DNA of 64,000 bases from [Eubacterium] siraeum (GTDB taxonomy: Bacteria > Bacillota > Clostridia > Oscillospirales > Ruminococcaceae). This document shows, piece after piece, positions 24,066-33,074 of this stretch; within the stretch, counting starts at the first letter, position 1; each line of letters opens with the position of its first letter. The stretch spans positions 310,001 through 374,000 of the forward strand of contig CP102281.1 in assembly GCA_025150425.1 (NCBI GenBank), in the 5' to 3' direction. The position numbers were made by a program, and so were the translations under genes. The notes beneath the pieces are model-generated. The model made no database searches. It worked only from the letters and a program-made list of their open reading frames with translations, and was not told the DNA's origin.

Positions 24066-25265
24066 GTGACAACTTTTACTTACGTTGCTACCGACGTTAA
24101 CGGTAAAAAGGTAAAAGGCACCGAAATGGCGGAAGATTCCGTTGAACTTATTGATAAGCTCCGACAAAAAGGCTTGTTCTGTACATCCTATAAAGATGCG
24201 ACAAAGAACAAGGCGGCAGATGTCAAATATAAGTTCAAGACGAAGGATCTGTCGTTCTTCTGCCGACAGCTTGCGGCAATGCTTACATCGGGTGTAAGTC
24301 TTGTAAAGGCGCTTCAGATATTGCAGGCGCAAAGTGAAAACAAAAAGCAAAAGCAGGTGCTTCTCGATATATACGAGGAGGTACAGAAGGGTCGCAGCTT
24401 CTCTGAGGCCATAGCGACAAAGCCCGGCGTATTTCCGTCACTTTTTGTCAGCATGGTAAGTGCAGGTGAAGCGTCCGGTAGCCTTGATACAATCATGAAC
24501 CGTGTATCAGAGCATTACGCAAAGGACAGTAAGACGCAGAACAAGATAAAGGGCGCTATGATATACCCTATAGTACTGCTTGTGCTTCTGTTAGTTATCA
24601 TGATAGCGATGTTCACAATGATCATGCCTATGTTCCGTGACCTTGCGGGCGACACCGAAATGCCTCCGTTGTCTGCGGCTATTTTCGGAATAAGTGACTT
24701 TATGATAAACCAGTGGTACATACTTGTTATAGTTGCAATAGCTATAGTAATTACCTTGAGAATTATTTTGAAAACCCCGTCAACAAAGCTGAAATGGGAC
24801 GAGATGCTGCTAAAGCTCCCAACGGTCGGAAAACTGTTGCGCACTATTTATACGGCTCGTTTTGCCCGTACAATGTCTAACCTTTTCTCATCCGGTCTTC
24901 AGATGGTAGACTGTATCGAAAAGTCGGTAAGTACGCTCGGCAATACATATATCATAAAGCAGTTTGAAGATGTTGTCGAGAATGTTAAGCGAGGCGAGGC
25001 ACTTTCCGTAGCGATGGGCAGAATAAACGTATTTGACGGTATGTTCGTTTCTATCGTTTATGTCGGTGAGGAATCAGGTACTCTGGATACCATTCTTGCT
25101 AAGTCGTCCGATTATTACGATGATGAAGCTGATTCAGCCGTTTCAAGACTGGTAGGACTTATGGAGCCTGTTATGATCATACTTATGGGTATTATGGTAG
25201 GATGTCTGCTTGCGGGCGTATTCCCGATCCTCTATTCAGGTATGGACGGCATAGGAAATTCATAA
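24066..25265 (+). CDS. pilC: Type IV pilus inner-membrane platform protein PilC
   Basis: This 399-residue platform protein of the pilus machine sits in the membrane and couples the PilB/PilT motors to the growing fibre. Two T2SSF domains are visible, at about residues 60-190 (LSFFCRQLAAMLTSGVSL, MVSAGEASGSLD) and 265-395 (ARTMSNLFSSGLQM, VYVGEESGTLDTIL). There are three membrane segments at about 165-190, 215-240 and 365-390. The start is GTG with GGGGGA 6 bases upstream. It is first gene of an operon containing pilMN, pilO and pilin-like genes. Confidence 0.95.
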   Translation: MTTFTYVATDVNGKKVKGTEMAEDSVELIDKLRQKGLFCTSYKDATKNKAADVKYKFKTKDLSFFCRQLAAMLTSGVSLVKALQILQAQSENKKQKQVLLDIYEEVQKGRSFSEAIATKPGVFPSLFVSMVSAGEASGSLDTIMNRVSEHYAKDSKTQNKIKGAMIYPIVLLVLLLVIMIAMFTMIMPMFRDLAGDTEMPPLSAAIFGISDFMINQWYILVIVAIAIVITLRIILKTPSTKLKWDEMLLKLPTVGKLLRTIYTARFARTMSNLFSSGLQMVDCIEKSVSTLGNTYIIKQFEDVVENVKRGEALSVAMGRINVFDGMFVSIVYVGEESGTLDTILAKSSDYYDDEADSAVSRLVGLMEPVMIILMGIMVGCLLAGVFPILYSGMDGIGNS

Positions 25266-25316
25266 TAATCAATTTGAAAACCTCAACTTAAATAAGCAGG
25301 AAGGAAATTTAGAGAT

Positions 25317-26978
25317 ATGTTATCTATTGATATTACCGACAGACAAATCAAACTCGTGCGTGGTACCTCACAGGGTTCGAAAATCAAAATCGACGAGGTT
25401 GATTTCAGAGAGATCGAGAAGGGTCTTGTTTCAAACGGCTACATAGCAGATGTTCCGCTGGTTGCGGCTGAAATAATTGATATAATCAATACAAGAGCAA
25501 TCAAGGAAAAGGATACTATCGTATCAATCAGTTCAAGTTCGATACTCTATAAGGAGCTTATGCTCCCCAAGCCCAAGAAGATTTCCAACACCGCCGCTAT
25601 CGAGGCAATGATAGGAAGTAATATGGGTATTTCCAACGATTACAATATTTCGTATACAATCGTTGGTGAAACCGTAGACGAGAACAAGAATCCTCTTATC
25701 AAGGTTCTTGCCACAGCCTGCCCCCAGCGTCTTGTTGACGGCTATGTAAAGCTGTTCACACATATGGGTCTTTCACTTAAGGCTGTAAACATTTCAAACA
25801 ACGCTATTTCACGTCTTATCCAGAACACTCCCAAGATGTCGGGCTATATGCCGCTCCTGCTTGTTCAGATAGACAAGGAGTTCCTGAATATCAACCTTTA
25901 CGAAGACAACGTTCTTTCGTTCTCAAGATATTTCAAGATCGACCCCGCAGATTATAACAATGCGGAGGACTATGTAAATCAGGCTATTTACGACAACCTG
26001 TTCAGAATGTTCCAGTTCTTCCAGTCAAGGAAGGATATGAAGCCTATCAAGGAAATGATGTTCTACGGTGAGATAGGCGACTTTATAGCACTTACGAATA
26101 CCGTATCGGGCTTCAATGTTTCGTGTCATATCCTGAGCGCTCCCACGACTATAGCATCAAGAGCGGACTTTGAGTTTACCGTATACGCAAACGCTATCGG
26201 CGCACTCTACAAGGTAAACAAGGAGCTTGAGCATATCAACCTTCTTGATACCACAGCGGCTAAGGAAAGCAAGGGTCTTAACACCTTCTTCATCGGACTT
26301 GGTGCAGCGGCACTTATCAGCGTGGTTTCTGTAATCGGTGCGAATGTTGTTGTTGACATAATCAATAACAATATCAAGGGTGAAATAAAGCAGGTTCAGG
26401 CACAGATAAATGATACAGAGCTTCAGACAAGGCTCACAACCTTACAGCAGAAGGAAGGCGTTCTTGCAAACTTCCAGAGCTATAAATCGTCAATCGCAAA
26501 CGCTGAGATAATGTACAATTATATGCCTAAGGGAACGACCGATGTGTACAAAATGCTCAGAGAGCCGTTCACGGCAAAGCAGGACGGCATCGAAAGCGTT
26601 ACTAAAGACGACATCCGCAAGAAGCTGAACGGAATGAAGCTGACCGATAAAGTCAGCATCAACGGATACACGGTTACGGCATCATTCAGCTGTACCGACC
26701 AGTCACAGCCTTCACAGTATGTCAGAGCACTTATCGATCAGGGCTATTTCGAAAACATAAACTATACAGGTTACAGTGTTGAAAAAGCAACAGGCGAAAA
26801 TGCCGATAAGAAGGAAAGCATTACTTTCAAGCTCACTATGCTCCTCAAGGCCGGCAACGACTTGAAACTGGATAAGGACGAAGCAAACAGTGCAATTGAA
26901 AACCTGAATAACCAGGGAAGCGAATCAGATGCGTCAGCAGGTGAAAACGGATCTGATACTTCTTCGAGTGCAGAATAA
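25317..26978 (+). CDS. pilM: PilM-PilN fusion of the pilus assembly complex
   Basis: This 553-residue protein joins two pilus alignment-complex parts. Residues 1 to about 315 are PilM-like, an actin-fold cytoplasmic protein starting LSIDITDRQIKLVRG, with SISSSSILYKELMLPKPK and LLLVQIDKEFLNINLYEDN. Residues about 325-350 form one membrane segment (FFIGLGAAALISVVSVIGANV) and are followed by a coiled coil and a PilN-like periplasmic-side domain. The C-terminus is an acidic Ser-rich tail (about 525-553). In Proteobacteria PilM and PilN are separate and interact through a short PilN peptide; here they are covalently joined. AGGAAGGAAA precedes the ATG. Confidence 0.87.
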   Translation: MLSIDITDRQIKLVRGTSQGSKIKIDEVDFREIEKGLVSNGYIADVPLVAAEIIDIINTRAIKEKDTIVSISSSSILYKELMLPKPKKISNTAAIEAMIGSNMGISNDYNISYTIVGETVDENKNPLIKVLATACPQRLVDGYVKLFTHMGLSLKAVNISNNAISRLIQNTPKMSGYMPLLLVQIDKEFLNINLYEDNVLSFSRYFKIDPADYNNAEDYVNQAIYDNLFRMFQFFQSRKDMKPIKEMMFYGEIGDFIALTNTVSGFNVSCHILSAPTTIASRADFEFTVYANAIGALYKVNKELEHINLLDTTAAKESKGLNTFFIGLGAAALISVVSVIGANVVVDIINNNIKGEIKQVQAQINDTELQTRLTTLQQKEGVLANFQSYKSSIANAEIMYNYMPKGTTDVYKMLREPFTAKQDGIESVTKDDIRKKLNGMKLTDKVSINGYTVTASFSCTDQSQPSQYVRALIDQGYFENINYTGYSVEKATGENADKKESITFKLTMLLKAGNDLKLDKDEANSAIENLNNQGSESDASAGENGSDTSSSAE

Positions 26979-26999
26979 AGGGGAAAGGACATACAGAAT

Positions 27000-27815
27000 A
27001 TGAAGATCAGTAAACAGGAACGTATCCTTATTGTAGTATTTTTAGTTGCCGCAATTATCGGTGTTGGCGTGTTTATTTTCGTGTTGCCCAATTTCAACAT
27101 GATTGACACAAACAATAAGCAGCTTGCGACAGTAAAGAAAGAGTATTCGGATATACTTACTCAGCTTGAACACGAGAGTACAATCGACACCGAGATCAGT
27201 CAGGCTTATGAGGACGGTAAGAACCTCGCCGAAACATTCTACAACGATCTTACCGAATACGAAGCAGATGAAATTATGCGTCAGTTTATTGCTAAAGGCA
27301 AGAACATAACAGTTGACGGACTGACAATATCCAACTTCACAACACAGGCACTTTCCGTATCGGTATTTACACCTACAGAGGTTACATATCCGCTTAAGGA
27401 CTTCGCCAATACTGTTGTTGAGCAGGAAAGCGAGCAGAAGGATATATCATCTATGAGCACAAGAGAGCTTGTAATGTACGCTAAGCAGGTAACCGCTACG
27501 TTACTTGCGGCTTCTGACCAGGTAACTGTCGGTTCAATCACGGTTTCATTTACAGCACACTCCGACAAGCTCCAGAATCTGCACGATTTCGTTGATCTTC
27601 TCTATGACGGAATTTACAACGATAAAATCAAAGGTGCAGACGGAAAACCGCTCTCAAAGGCAACCTATTTATCATCTGTAGATTATCAGATGGAAGAGAA
27701 GACCGCAAGCACGGACGAATCGGCAGCTGCAACAAAAGGCTTCGAAATGGATCTTTCGGTAAGCTTCTTATGTATTCAGCCCGTTGCGGATCCCTTTGCG
27801 GTAAAGGCGGAATAA
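27000..27815 (+). CDS. pilO: PilO-like pilus assembly protein
   Basis: This 271-residue bitopic protein has a short basic cytoplasmic start, one membrane segment at about residues 10-30 (ILIVVFLVAAIIGVGVFIFV), a coiled-coil stretch (NNKQLATVKKEYSDILTQLEHE) and an extracytoplasmic alpha/beta region with repeated KDFANTV and LQNLHDFVDLLYDG segments. Position after the PilM-PilN fusion and architecture fit PilO; sequence similarity to proteobacterial PilO cannot be judged by eye. It would dimerise with PilN to align the machine. Confidence 0.78.
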   Translation: MKISKQERILIVVFLVAAIIGVGVFIFVLPNFNMIDTNNKQLATVKKEYSDILTQLEHESTIDTEISQAYEDGKNLAETFYNDLTEYEADEIMRQFIAKGKNITVDGLTISNFTTQALSVSVFTPTEVTYPLKDFANTVVEQESEQKDISSMSTRELVMYAKQVTATLLAASDQVTVGSITVSFTAHSDKLQNLHDFVDLLYDGIYNDKIKGADGKPLSKATYLSSVDYQMEEKTASTDESAAATKGFEMDLSVSFLCIQPVADPFAVKAE

Positions 27816-27860
27816 ATTAACCTTAATTTTGCTCAGTAAGGAATGAAAGGATGAAACGCT

Positions 27861-30263
27861 ATGAACAAACATAACAGAAAAGCGTTAATGATGAAAAGGG
27901 CGTTACTGCGGCTGAAATGCGGCAGAGGAAGCGTTTTATTCTTCATTGTCGCAATAATGTCGGTTATGATAGTGCTGGCATCGGCGGTATATTATTCGGC
28001 TGTTTCGGCAAGAAAACAGGTCGAGATAAGATATGGCGACGAGCAGTCATATCAGAGTGCCGTATCGTTAAACGACCTCGTAACCGAATATCTTAACACA
28101 AAGACGGAAGATGCATTTGTCGATGCTATTCTGGCTCTTGCACCCGGAAGCTCTCTTACTACACAGGGAACAGGTACAGACAGCTTCGCAAAGCTTGCCG
28201 AGGGTCTTGGCGACTATAAGGTAACGGTAACAAAGATTTCAGGCGACAGCAGCGATGAAAAGCATACCGTAAAAATCGAAACGGAAGTAATAGTAGACGG
28301 CGAGTCATCAACAGTTACATCTGTAGGTGAGTTCACGCTTGTTTCAAAACCGTACTCATTTGACAGATTCTTCACGTCAACGGGATATGCGCCTAATGAC
28401 GTTGTAATGTCCGGTATGACGATAACTTCCACAATGTATCTTGATAATGAGTACAGCCAGATAGGTTCATTACAGTCAGGAAACTCCGGAATAAATATCA
28501 AGGCTGAGGTTATCAGTGCGGGAACATTGGCAATTAACAATGCTCCTATCAACGCAGACGGTGACAAGACGTTTGATATAACAGTCGGCAACAATCTTAT
28601 TATGACCTTTAACGGCGGTCAGGGTGCAATGAACCTGAAAGGCGGTAAGATAAGAGTCGGCGGCAATCTCATACAGGGTACATCGTTCAACTATGAGAAC
28701 GATACCGATGTTTATGTTGTCGGTGATTTCATAAGCGGACGACCCAGTAATGACAGCAACTGTGAGATTTATGTAAACGGCGATGCCGCTTTCTTCGGAA
28801 ATGAACCATATAAGGGCAAGGTTTATGTAAACGGTGATGTTTACATTGACAAAGAAGTAAACACGGGCGATAAGTTTCCCGGCGGAATAACAATCGGCGG
28901 TAATGTCTACCTCTGCTCAGGTTCAAGCTATTTCGGCGCACAGACGACATGGATAAAGTCGCACGGCATTGACGACAGCAGAATAAAGAATTATTCCGAT
29001 GCTTCAATACGTTTTGAAGCGAAAAACGGCGAGAACGACAGCGCATACAATGCACTGCGTGCAAATATGGATAAGGCACGTTCACTTGCAGGCGGTACGT
29101 CGGCATACAACTATGTATGGCCCTCGGATAGTTACCTTTGTGAATCTCTGACCAATGTCAAGGCGAAGATAAACGAAAAGATCGGCAATCCCGAGTACAC
29201 CAACTGGAATATGACAAAGAAGTTTATCAATGACGACGGTACATATAAATACGATCCGATAAACTACAACTTCGGCAATCCTAGTGCTTCCGAGCTCGAA
29301 AGATTTGCAGGCACAGGAAGCAATGAAAATCAGCTTATCGTAAGCGCAGAGAAGTTCGGTTCGTATGTTATAATGGGTGATATGCGCATTACGGCAGAAC
29401 CGTGGAACGGTTACAATATCGTGTTCGATACCACAATGCCCGACGGCAATGACAAGGATATGTATGTATATCTCCCCGCAAACTGCTATATGCAGGAAAC
29501 ACCTCCTGCCAACGAATGGAGCGCTCCGACATATAAGTTCTCCAACAAATCGGAGGACAAAAACAAGTTCAACTGCTTCCGCTGGAATAATGAACCCACA
29601 GGTAGTTTTGCCGGTTGGTTCAGTGTTCTGACAAAGGGTAAAGGCAGTGTAATATTCGTTGTAGGTGATGGCGTTACATATTTTGCACAGCAACGTCTTT
29701 TTATGGGTCACTACAACCTGCTCAAAGAGATTCTGCCGAATTCAATATCGGCTGACGGAAAGGTTGCGAATACGGATAACTTCAGTCAGTCTGCAATAGA
29801 GAAAATAATGCGCACAACAGATGCGAATGCGAAGCTACATACAGTATTTAAACAGGATGTCGTTGATAAGTATAACGGAAGCGGAGGACTTCATAACAAC
29901 CTGTTCGTGGTTGCGATAAATAAGAACAGCGATGTCAATTTTGATATGCCATATAATACATTCTGTGGATTTATATATGCACCTTATATGACGTTCGGTG
30001 CAGGTAAGTCAACAGAAGGACATTTTGCGATGCTCGGCGGTCTTATCGTATCCGACTATGAGATGCCGAATACATCAAGAGTATATATGGCTACTATCCC
30101 CTATGACTACTACGACAGATTTGTCGACAGCACGCTGAGCGATGATGAAAAGGACGATGCACGCTTTGACTATATGGAAAAGCTGATATCAAATTCCGGC
30201 GGCGAGATCGGTACGCTTGGCTCGTCAGCCTCAAGGTCATGGAGAAAGTACGGTTATAACTGA
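27861..30263 (+). CDS. PilX/minor-pilin-like 800-residue surface protein
   Basis: This large exported protein lies inside the pilus operon. The N-terminus has a basic stretch and then GRGSVLFFIVAIMSVMIV, a hydrophobic helix reminiscent of PilX-type prepilins but without the FTLIE box and without Glu at +5. Residues about 190-400 contain repeated short strands such as YVNGDAAFFGN, YVNGDVYIDKE and TIGGNVYLCSG that suggest a beta-solenoid. The last 200 residues include DMPYNTFCGFIYAPYMTFGAG and AMLGGLIVSDYE, resembling the C-terminal module of PilX-like/DUF7305 proteins. I infer a tip-located minor pilin or adhesin. Few cysteines are present. Function is not established. Confidence 0.65.
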   Translation: MNKHNRKALMMKRALLRLKCGRGSVLFFIVAIMSVMIVLASAVYYSAVSARKQVEIRYGDEQSYQSAVSLNDLVTEYLNTKTEDAFVDAILALAPGSSLTTQGTGTDSFAKLAEGLGDYKVTVTKISGDSSDEKHTVKIETEVIVDGESSTVTSVGEFTLVSKPYSFDRFFTSTGYAPNDVVMSGMTITSTMYLDNEYSQIGSLQSGNSGINIKAEVISAGTLAINNAPINADGDKTFDITVGNNLIMTFNGGQGAMNLKGGKIRVGGNLIQGTSFNYENDTDVYVVGDFISGRPSNDSNCEIYVNGDAAFFGNEPYKGKVYVNGDVYIDKEVNTGDKFPGGITIGGNVYLCSGSSYFGAQTTWIKSHGIDDSRIKNYSDASIRFEAKNGENDSAYNALRANMDKARSLAGGTSAYNYVWPSDSYLCESLTNVKAKINEKIGNPEYTNWNMTKKFINDDGTYKYDPINYNFGNPSASELERFAGTGSNENQLIVSAEKFGSYVIMGDMRITAEPWNGYNIVFDTTMPDGNDKDMYVYLPANCYMQETPPANEWSAPTYKFSNKSEDKNKFNCFRWNNEPTGSFAGWFSVLTKGKGSVIFVVGDGVTYFAQQRLFMGHYNLLKEILPNSISADGKVANTDNFSQSAIEKIMRTTDANAKLHTVFKQDVVDKYNGSGGLHNNLFVVAINKNSDVNFDMPYNTFCGFIYAPYMTFGAGKSTEGHFAMLGGLIVSDYEMPNTSRVYMATIPYDYYDRFVDSTLSDDEKDDARFDYMEKLISNSGGEIGTLGSSASRSWRKYGYN

Positions 30264-30280
30264 TGAAAGGAGCGGATAGT

Positions 30281-31147
30281 ATGAAGCTGATAAAACGGCT
30301 GAAACGCAAAAAAGGCTTTACGCTTACAGAATGTCTTATATCTATACTTATTTTCGCTCTTATGGCATCTATCGTTATGCAGATACTTGCTATCGCTATA
30401 GCACAGTATAGAAGTAATGACAGCATTGACAAGGACATGGACACGCAGATAAGCGATCTTGTGCAGGAAAATGCTCTTGTCGAAAGGGAAACGACAAATC
30501 TTGTTATGAAGTTTGTAAGCGGTACCGGCGGCACTAATAATATCACGATAAATGATATGAAGATTAAAAACGGATCGTCGGAAAGTGTCGATGGCGCATT
30601 GCAGATAAACAAGATTGATGCCACTATAAAAAATAACGGCGGAAACAGTAACAAGGACAAAAACAGCGGCGGTATGGTTACCGATGACATTCATATTTAC
30701 GGCACTAAGAATATCGACAGCGTATACGTTGCAGAAAACAGCGCCGTACTAAACGGTGATGTTTATTCGATGCGAATTGACTTTAAAGTTTCCACTAATG
30801 ACAGCGTACTCAACGGTTCGGAAAGCAAGTCGCTGAAAGTTGCGCTTCCGACATCGGCAAAAAATATTGTTGTAACTCCCGATGATAAAATGATATACAA
30901 CATGGTTTCGGGAACGAATGTAAGATTTTCCGCAAAAAACAAAGACGATAAGGATACATCATATGTAATGCATATTGTGTTCACGCTCGGAGCGGAAGAA
31001 TTTGAAAAAGAATACAAGAGCTTTGCTAAATATTTCATTGACCCTGACAGCGAGCTTGAAGACAAGAGCAAGACTTTCGATGACAAGGCAATGCCGGGCA
31101 TCTATAATCACCCCGCAGGTACTCCGATAAAGGAGGATAATCCGTGA
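30281..31147 (+). CDS. Type IV prepilin-like protein 1
   Basis: This 288-residue pseudopilin or pilin starts MKLIKRLKRKKGFTLTECLIS. This is a class III signal with cleavage expected after Gly12, Phe at +1 and Glu at +5, followed by a hydrophobic helix (about residues 13-35). The mature part is 276 residues, long for a major pilin, and ends in a charged region (DPDSELEDKSKTFDDK). I start it at the ATG with AAAGGAGCG upstream; another in-frame ATG 18 bases earlier overlaps the previous stop but has worse spacing. Processing by the prepilin peptidase encoded nearby is expected. Confidence 0.85.
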   Translation: MKLIKRLKRKKGFTLTECLISILIFALMASIVMQILAIAIAQYRSNDSIDKDMDTQISDLVQENALVERETTNLVMKFVSGTGGTNNITINDMKIKNGSSESVDGALQINKIDATIKNNGGNSNKDKNSGGMVTDDIHIYGTKNIDSVYVAENSAVLNGDVYSMRIDFKVSTNDSVLNGSESKSLKVALPTSAKNIVVTPDDKMIYNMVSGTNVRFSAKNKDDKDTSYVMHIVFTLGAEEFEKEYKSFAKYFIDPDSELEDKSKTFDDKAMPGIYNHPAGTPIKEDNP

Positions 31148-31860
31148 TGAAGATTAAAAGATTGCTTAAGAAAAAAGCATTCACCCTTATTGAGATGATT
31201 GTATCAATGAGTATTATGGTAATACTTGTGGCGGCTGCAATGGCGGTATTTAATCCGGTCAAGAGCGTTATCGGCTCATTGGATGAGGATATTGTTACAA
31301 ACAATGTTACCGATACATTGACAAATTACGTTTCAAATAAGCTAAAAACGGCAACAACGTATAATATCTCAGGCTATACGACCGATAATCTGAAGAAAAA
31401 TTCGGATGACAGCGACGGTGTCGCAATGCGGGTTAATCTGATGAAGGGCGATATGGATACAGGCGAAAATATGTACTGTATGATGCTCCGCACGACGTCA
31501 AAGGGCTATAAGCTATACGACTTCGGCAAGATTAATAATGTCAGCGATTATCTGACAAAGGTAAATAGTGCTATCAGCAACTCGAAATATGCGGTTTTTG
31601 AAGATGAGTTCTACAATAATTCACATTACAAATTTGCTTTTGAAACCACATCGTCGGATAAAGGCTCGTGGTGCAGAATGGGTGTAAATACCTATGATGA
31701 AAAAGGCGAAATTAAGGTAAGTGAGCGTGTGCAGATGTTCAAACTGCTTAATATGTCGCTTTTGAAGATAACACCGTCAAGTGCGGCAGAGCTTACCGAC
31801 TACAACTACTCAGATGATTTGAACATAGTTATTCTTTACAGAATAAAGGTTTTCGGATAA
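31144..31860 (+). CDS. Type IV prepilin-like protein 2
   Basis: This 238-residue prepilin has N-terminus KIKRLLKKKAFTLIEMIVSM with a class III signal. The residue before the cleavage site is Ala rather than Gly, Phe is at +1 and Glu at +5, and a hydrophobic helix follows to about residue 35. The start is GTG at 31144 (overlapping the previous stop) with AAGGAGG seven bases upstream; the adjacent ATG at 31147 is also possible. The mature domain shows no recognisable motif. It ends just before a bidirectional hairpin. Confidence 0.85.
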   Translation: MMKIKRLLKKKAFTLIEMIVSMSIMVILVAAAMAVFNPVKSVIGSLDEDIVTNNVTDTLTNYVSNKLKTATTYNISGYTTDNLKKNSDDSDGVAMRVNLMKGDMDTGENMYCMMLRTTSKGYKLYDFGKINNVSDYLTKVNSAISNSKYAVFEDEFYNNSHYKFAFETTSSDKGSWCRMGVNTYDEKGEIKVSERVQMFKLLNMSLLKITPSSAAELTDYNYSDDLNIVILYRIKVFG

Positions 31861-31868
31861 ATAAATAT

Positions 31869-31888
31869 CCCCCGCCGTAAGGCGGGGG
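31869..31888. terminator. Bidirectional hairpin between pilin operon and pilD
   Basis: An 8-bp all-GC stem CCCCCGCC/GGCGGGGG has a GTAA loop; the minus-strand tail is ATATTTATTT and the plus tail is A/T-rich. Confidence 0.78.
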
Positions 31889-31904
31889 AAATATAACGCT
31901 TATT

Positions 31905-32951
31905 TTACAGCATTGAAAGATAAGCCTTGATAATGGTTTCACCGCAAAGCATACCGACTGCAAGTCCTACGCTCAGTGCAGGACCGAAAGCAATACGGCG
32001 GCGCAGCTTTATCTTTGTTATCTTGCCGTTTTCCACGTTCGCACGGAATACATATTCCTTGCTGTCGGGAAGCTCGCCCATTGCTTCGTTCAGTTCGCTG
32101 CTGAGCGACTCTGTTGCGGCTTTAAGCTCATCGCCCGAAATATTCCACGCTTTTTCTTCAAAAAGCTCAGGGTCGATTTTGCACTTTCCGTGTTCAAATT
32201 CACCTATGATAACATCCTTCGAGTTGTCGACAGCCTTGCCCTCGCACCAATCTGTGAGTTTTTCGCTGATTTTTGCGGATTGCTCCTTAGTGAACCGTGA
32301 CGATACGCAAAGCACGATAAGCCCGTAGACAGCGCCCACCACAACACCTATAACGGCTGAGGGAACTATCTTCCAGCCAAGCACAAAACCCGATGCCGCC
32401 ATAAGCTGAACATCGCCGCCGCCCATACCGCCGAATAAAGCGAGTATAGCAAACGGAACTGCGATAACAGCCGCACCTGCAAAATGCTCCCACCAGGGCA
32501 TATTAGGCTCGGTGAAGAATGTGGCGATACCGAGTACGGCAATCGAAATCGTACACCAGTACGGGATTTCCATGTGGTCAATGTCAATACAGCTGAGGAC
32601 TATCAGAAGTGAGAAGAATACGATTGCGACCACCATCGGCAGACTTGCCGAAAATCTTATGTAGGCGAGCAGGAACATTATTCCCGTCAGAGCCTCGACA
32701 ACAGTGTAACGTGCCGAGATAGGAGCCTTACACTTGCGGCACTTGCCGCCTAAGAATATCCAGCTGAATATCGGCACAAGGTCATACGGCTTTATACGTT
32801 CACCGCAAGAAAAGCAGTGAGAAGGGCCGTTTACGATCGACATGTGCAGGGGAGTGCGGTAGATTACCACATTCAGAAAACTGCCAATGACCGAGCCGAA
32901 GATAAACACAAGCACGCAAATTACGGTATCATACCATAGTATACCTGTCAT
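31905..32951 (-). CDS. pilD: Prepilin peptidase with long cytoplasmic insert
   Basis: This 348-residue membrane aspartic protease and N-methylase cleaves and methylates prepilins. The N-terminal zinc-binding domain has four cysteines (C46, C49, C71, C74) after GSFLNVVIYRTP. The two catalytic aspartates are visible in CIDIDHMEIP (D123 or D125 region) and GMGGGD (D180). About eight membrane segments are present. An insert of about 100 residues (roughly 218-318), charged and presumably cytoplasmic, separates the last two segments before RRIAFGPALSVG; most family members have a short loop there. The start is the ATG with AAAGGATGG at good spacing. It is transcribed against the rest of the cluster from its own promoter. 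Confidence 0.93.
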   Translation of the reverse strand: MTGILWYDTVICVLVFIFGSVIGSFLNVVIYRTPLHMSIVNGPSHCFSCGERIKPYDLVPIFSWIFLGGKCRKCKAPISARYTVVEALTGIMFLLAYIRFSASLPMVVAIVFFSLLIVLSCIDIDHMEIPYWCTISIAVLGIATFFTEPNMPWWEHFAGAAVIAVPFAILALFGGMGGGDVQLMAASGFVLGWKIVPSAVIGVVVGAVYGLIVLCVSSRFTKEQSAKISEKLTDWCEGKAVDNSKDVIIGEFEHGKCKIDPELFEEKAWNISGDELKAATESLSSELNEAMGELPDSKEYVFRANVENGKITKIKLRRRIAFGPALSVGLAVGMLCGETIIKAYLSML

Positions 32952-33001
32952 ATATATAACCATCCTTTCCTTTTTGGAACGCTGTAAAACAGCGTATGGA
33001 T

Positions 33002-33030
33002 ATTTTACCACATATCGCCGCCTTTTTCAA
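33002..33030 (-). promoter_or_regulatory. Promoter of pilD
   Basis: On the minus strand: TTGAAA (33025-33030), 17 bases, TAAAAT (33002-33007). A small hairpin GCCGCCT/AGGCGGC lies over the -35 region (about 33016-33040). Confidence 0.75.
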
Positions 33031-33074
33031 GTACAGGCGGCAAGTATACCACTAATCACAGGGGGAACAGTTTA

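Noticed and set aside
29082-29711. Minus-strand 209-codon frame inside the PilX-like gene
   Set aside because: It is antisense to a well-supported operon gene, with no family motif or ribosome site.
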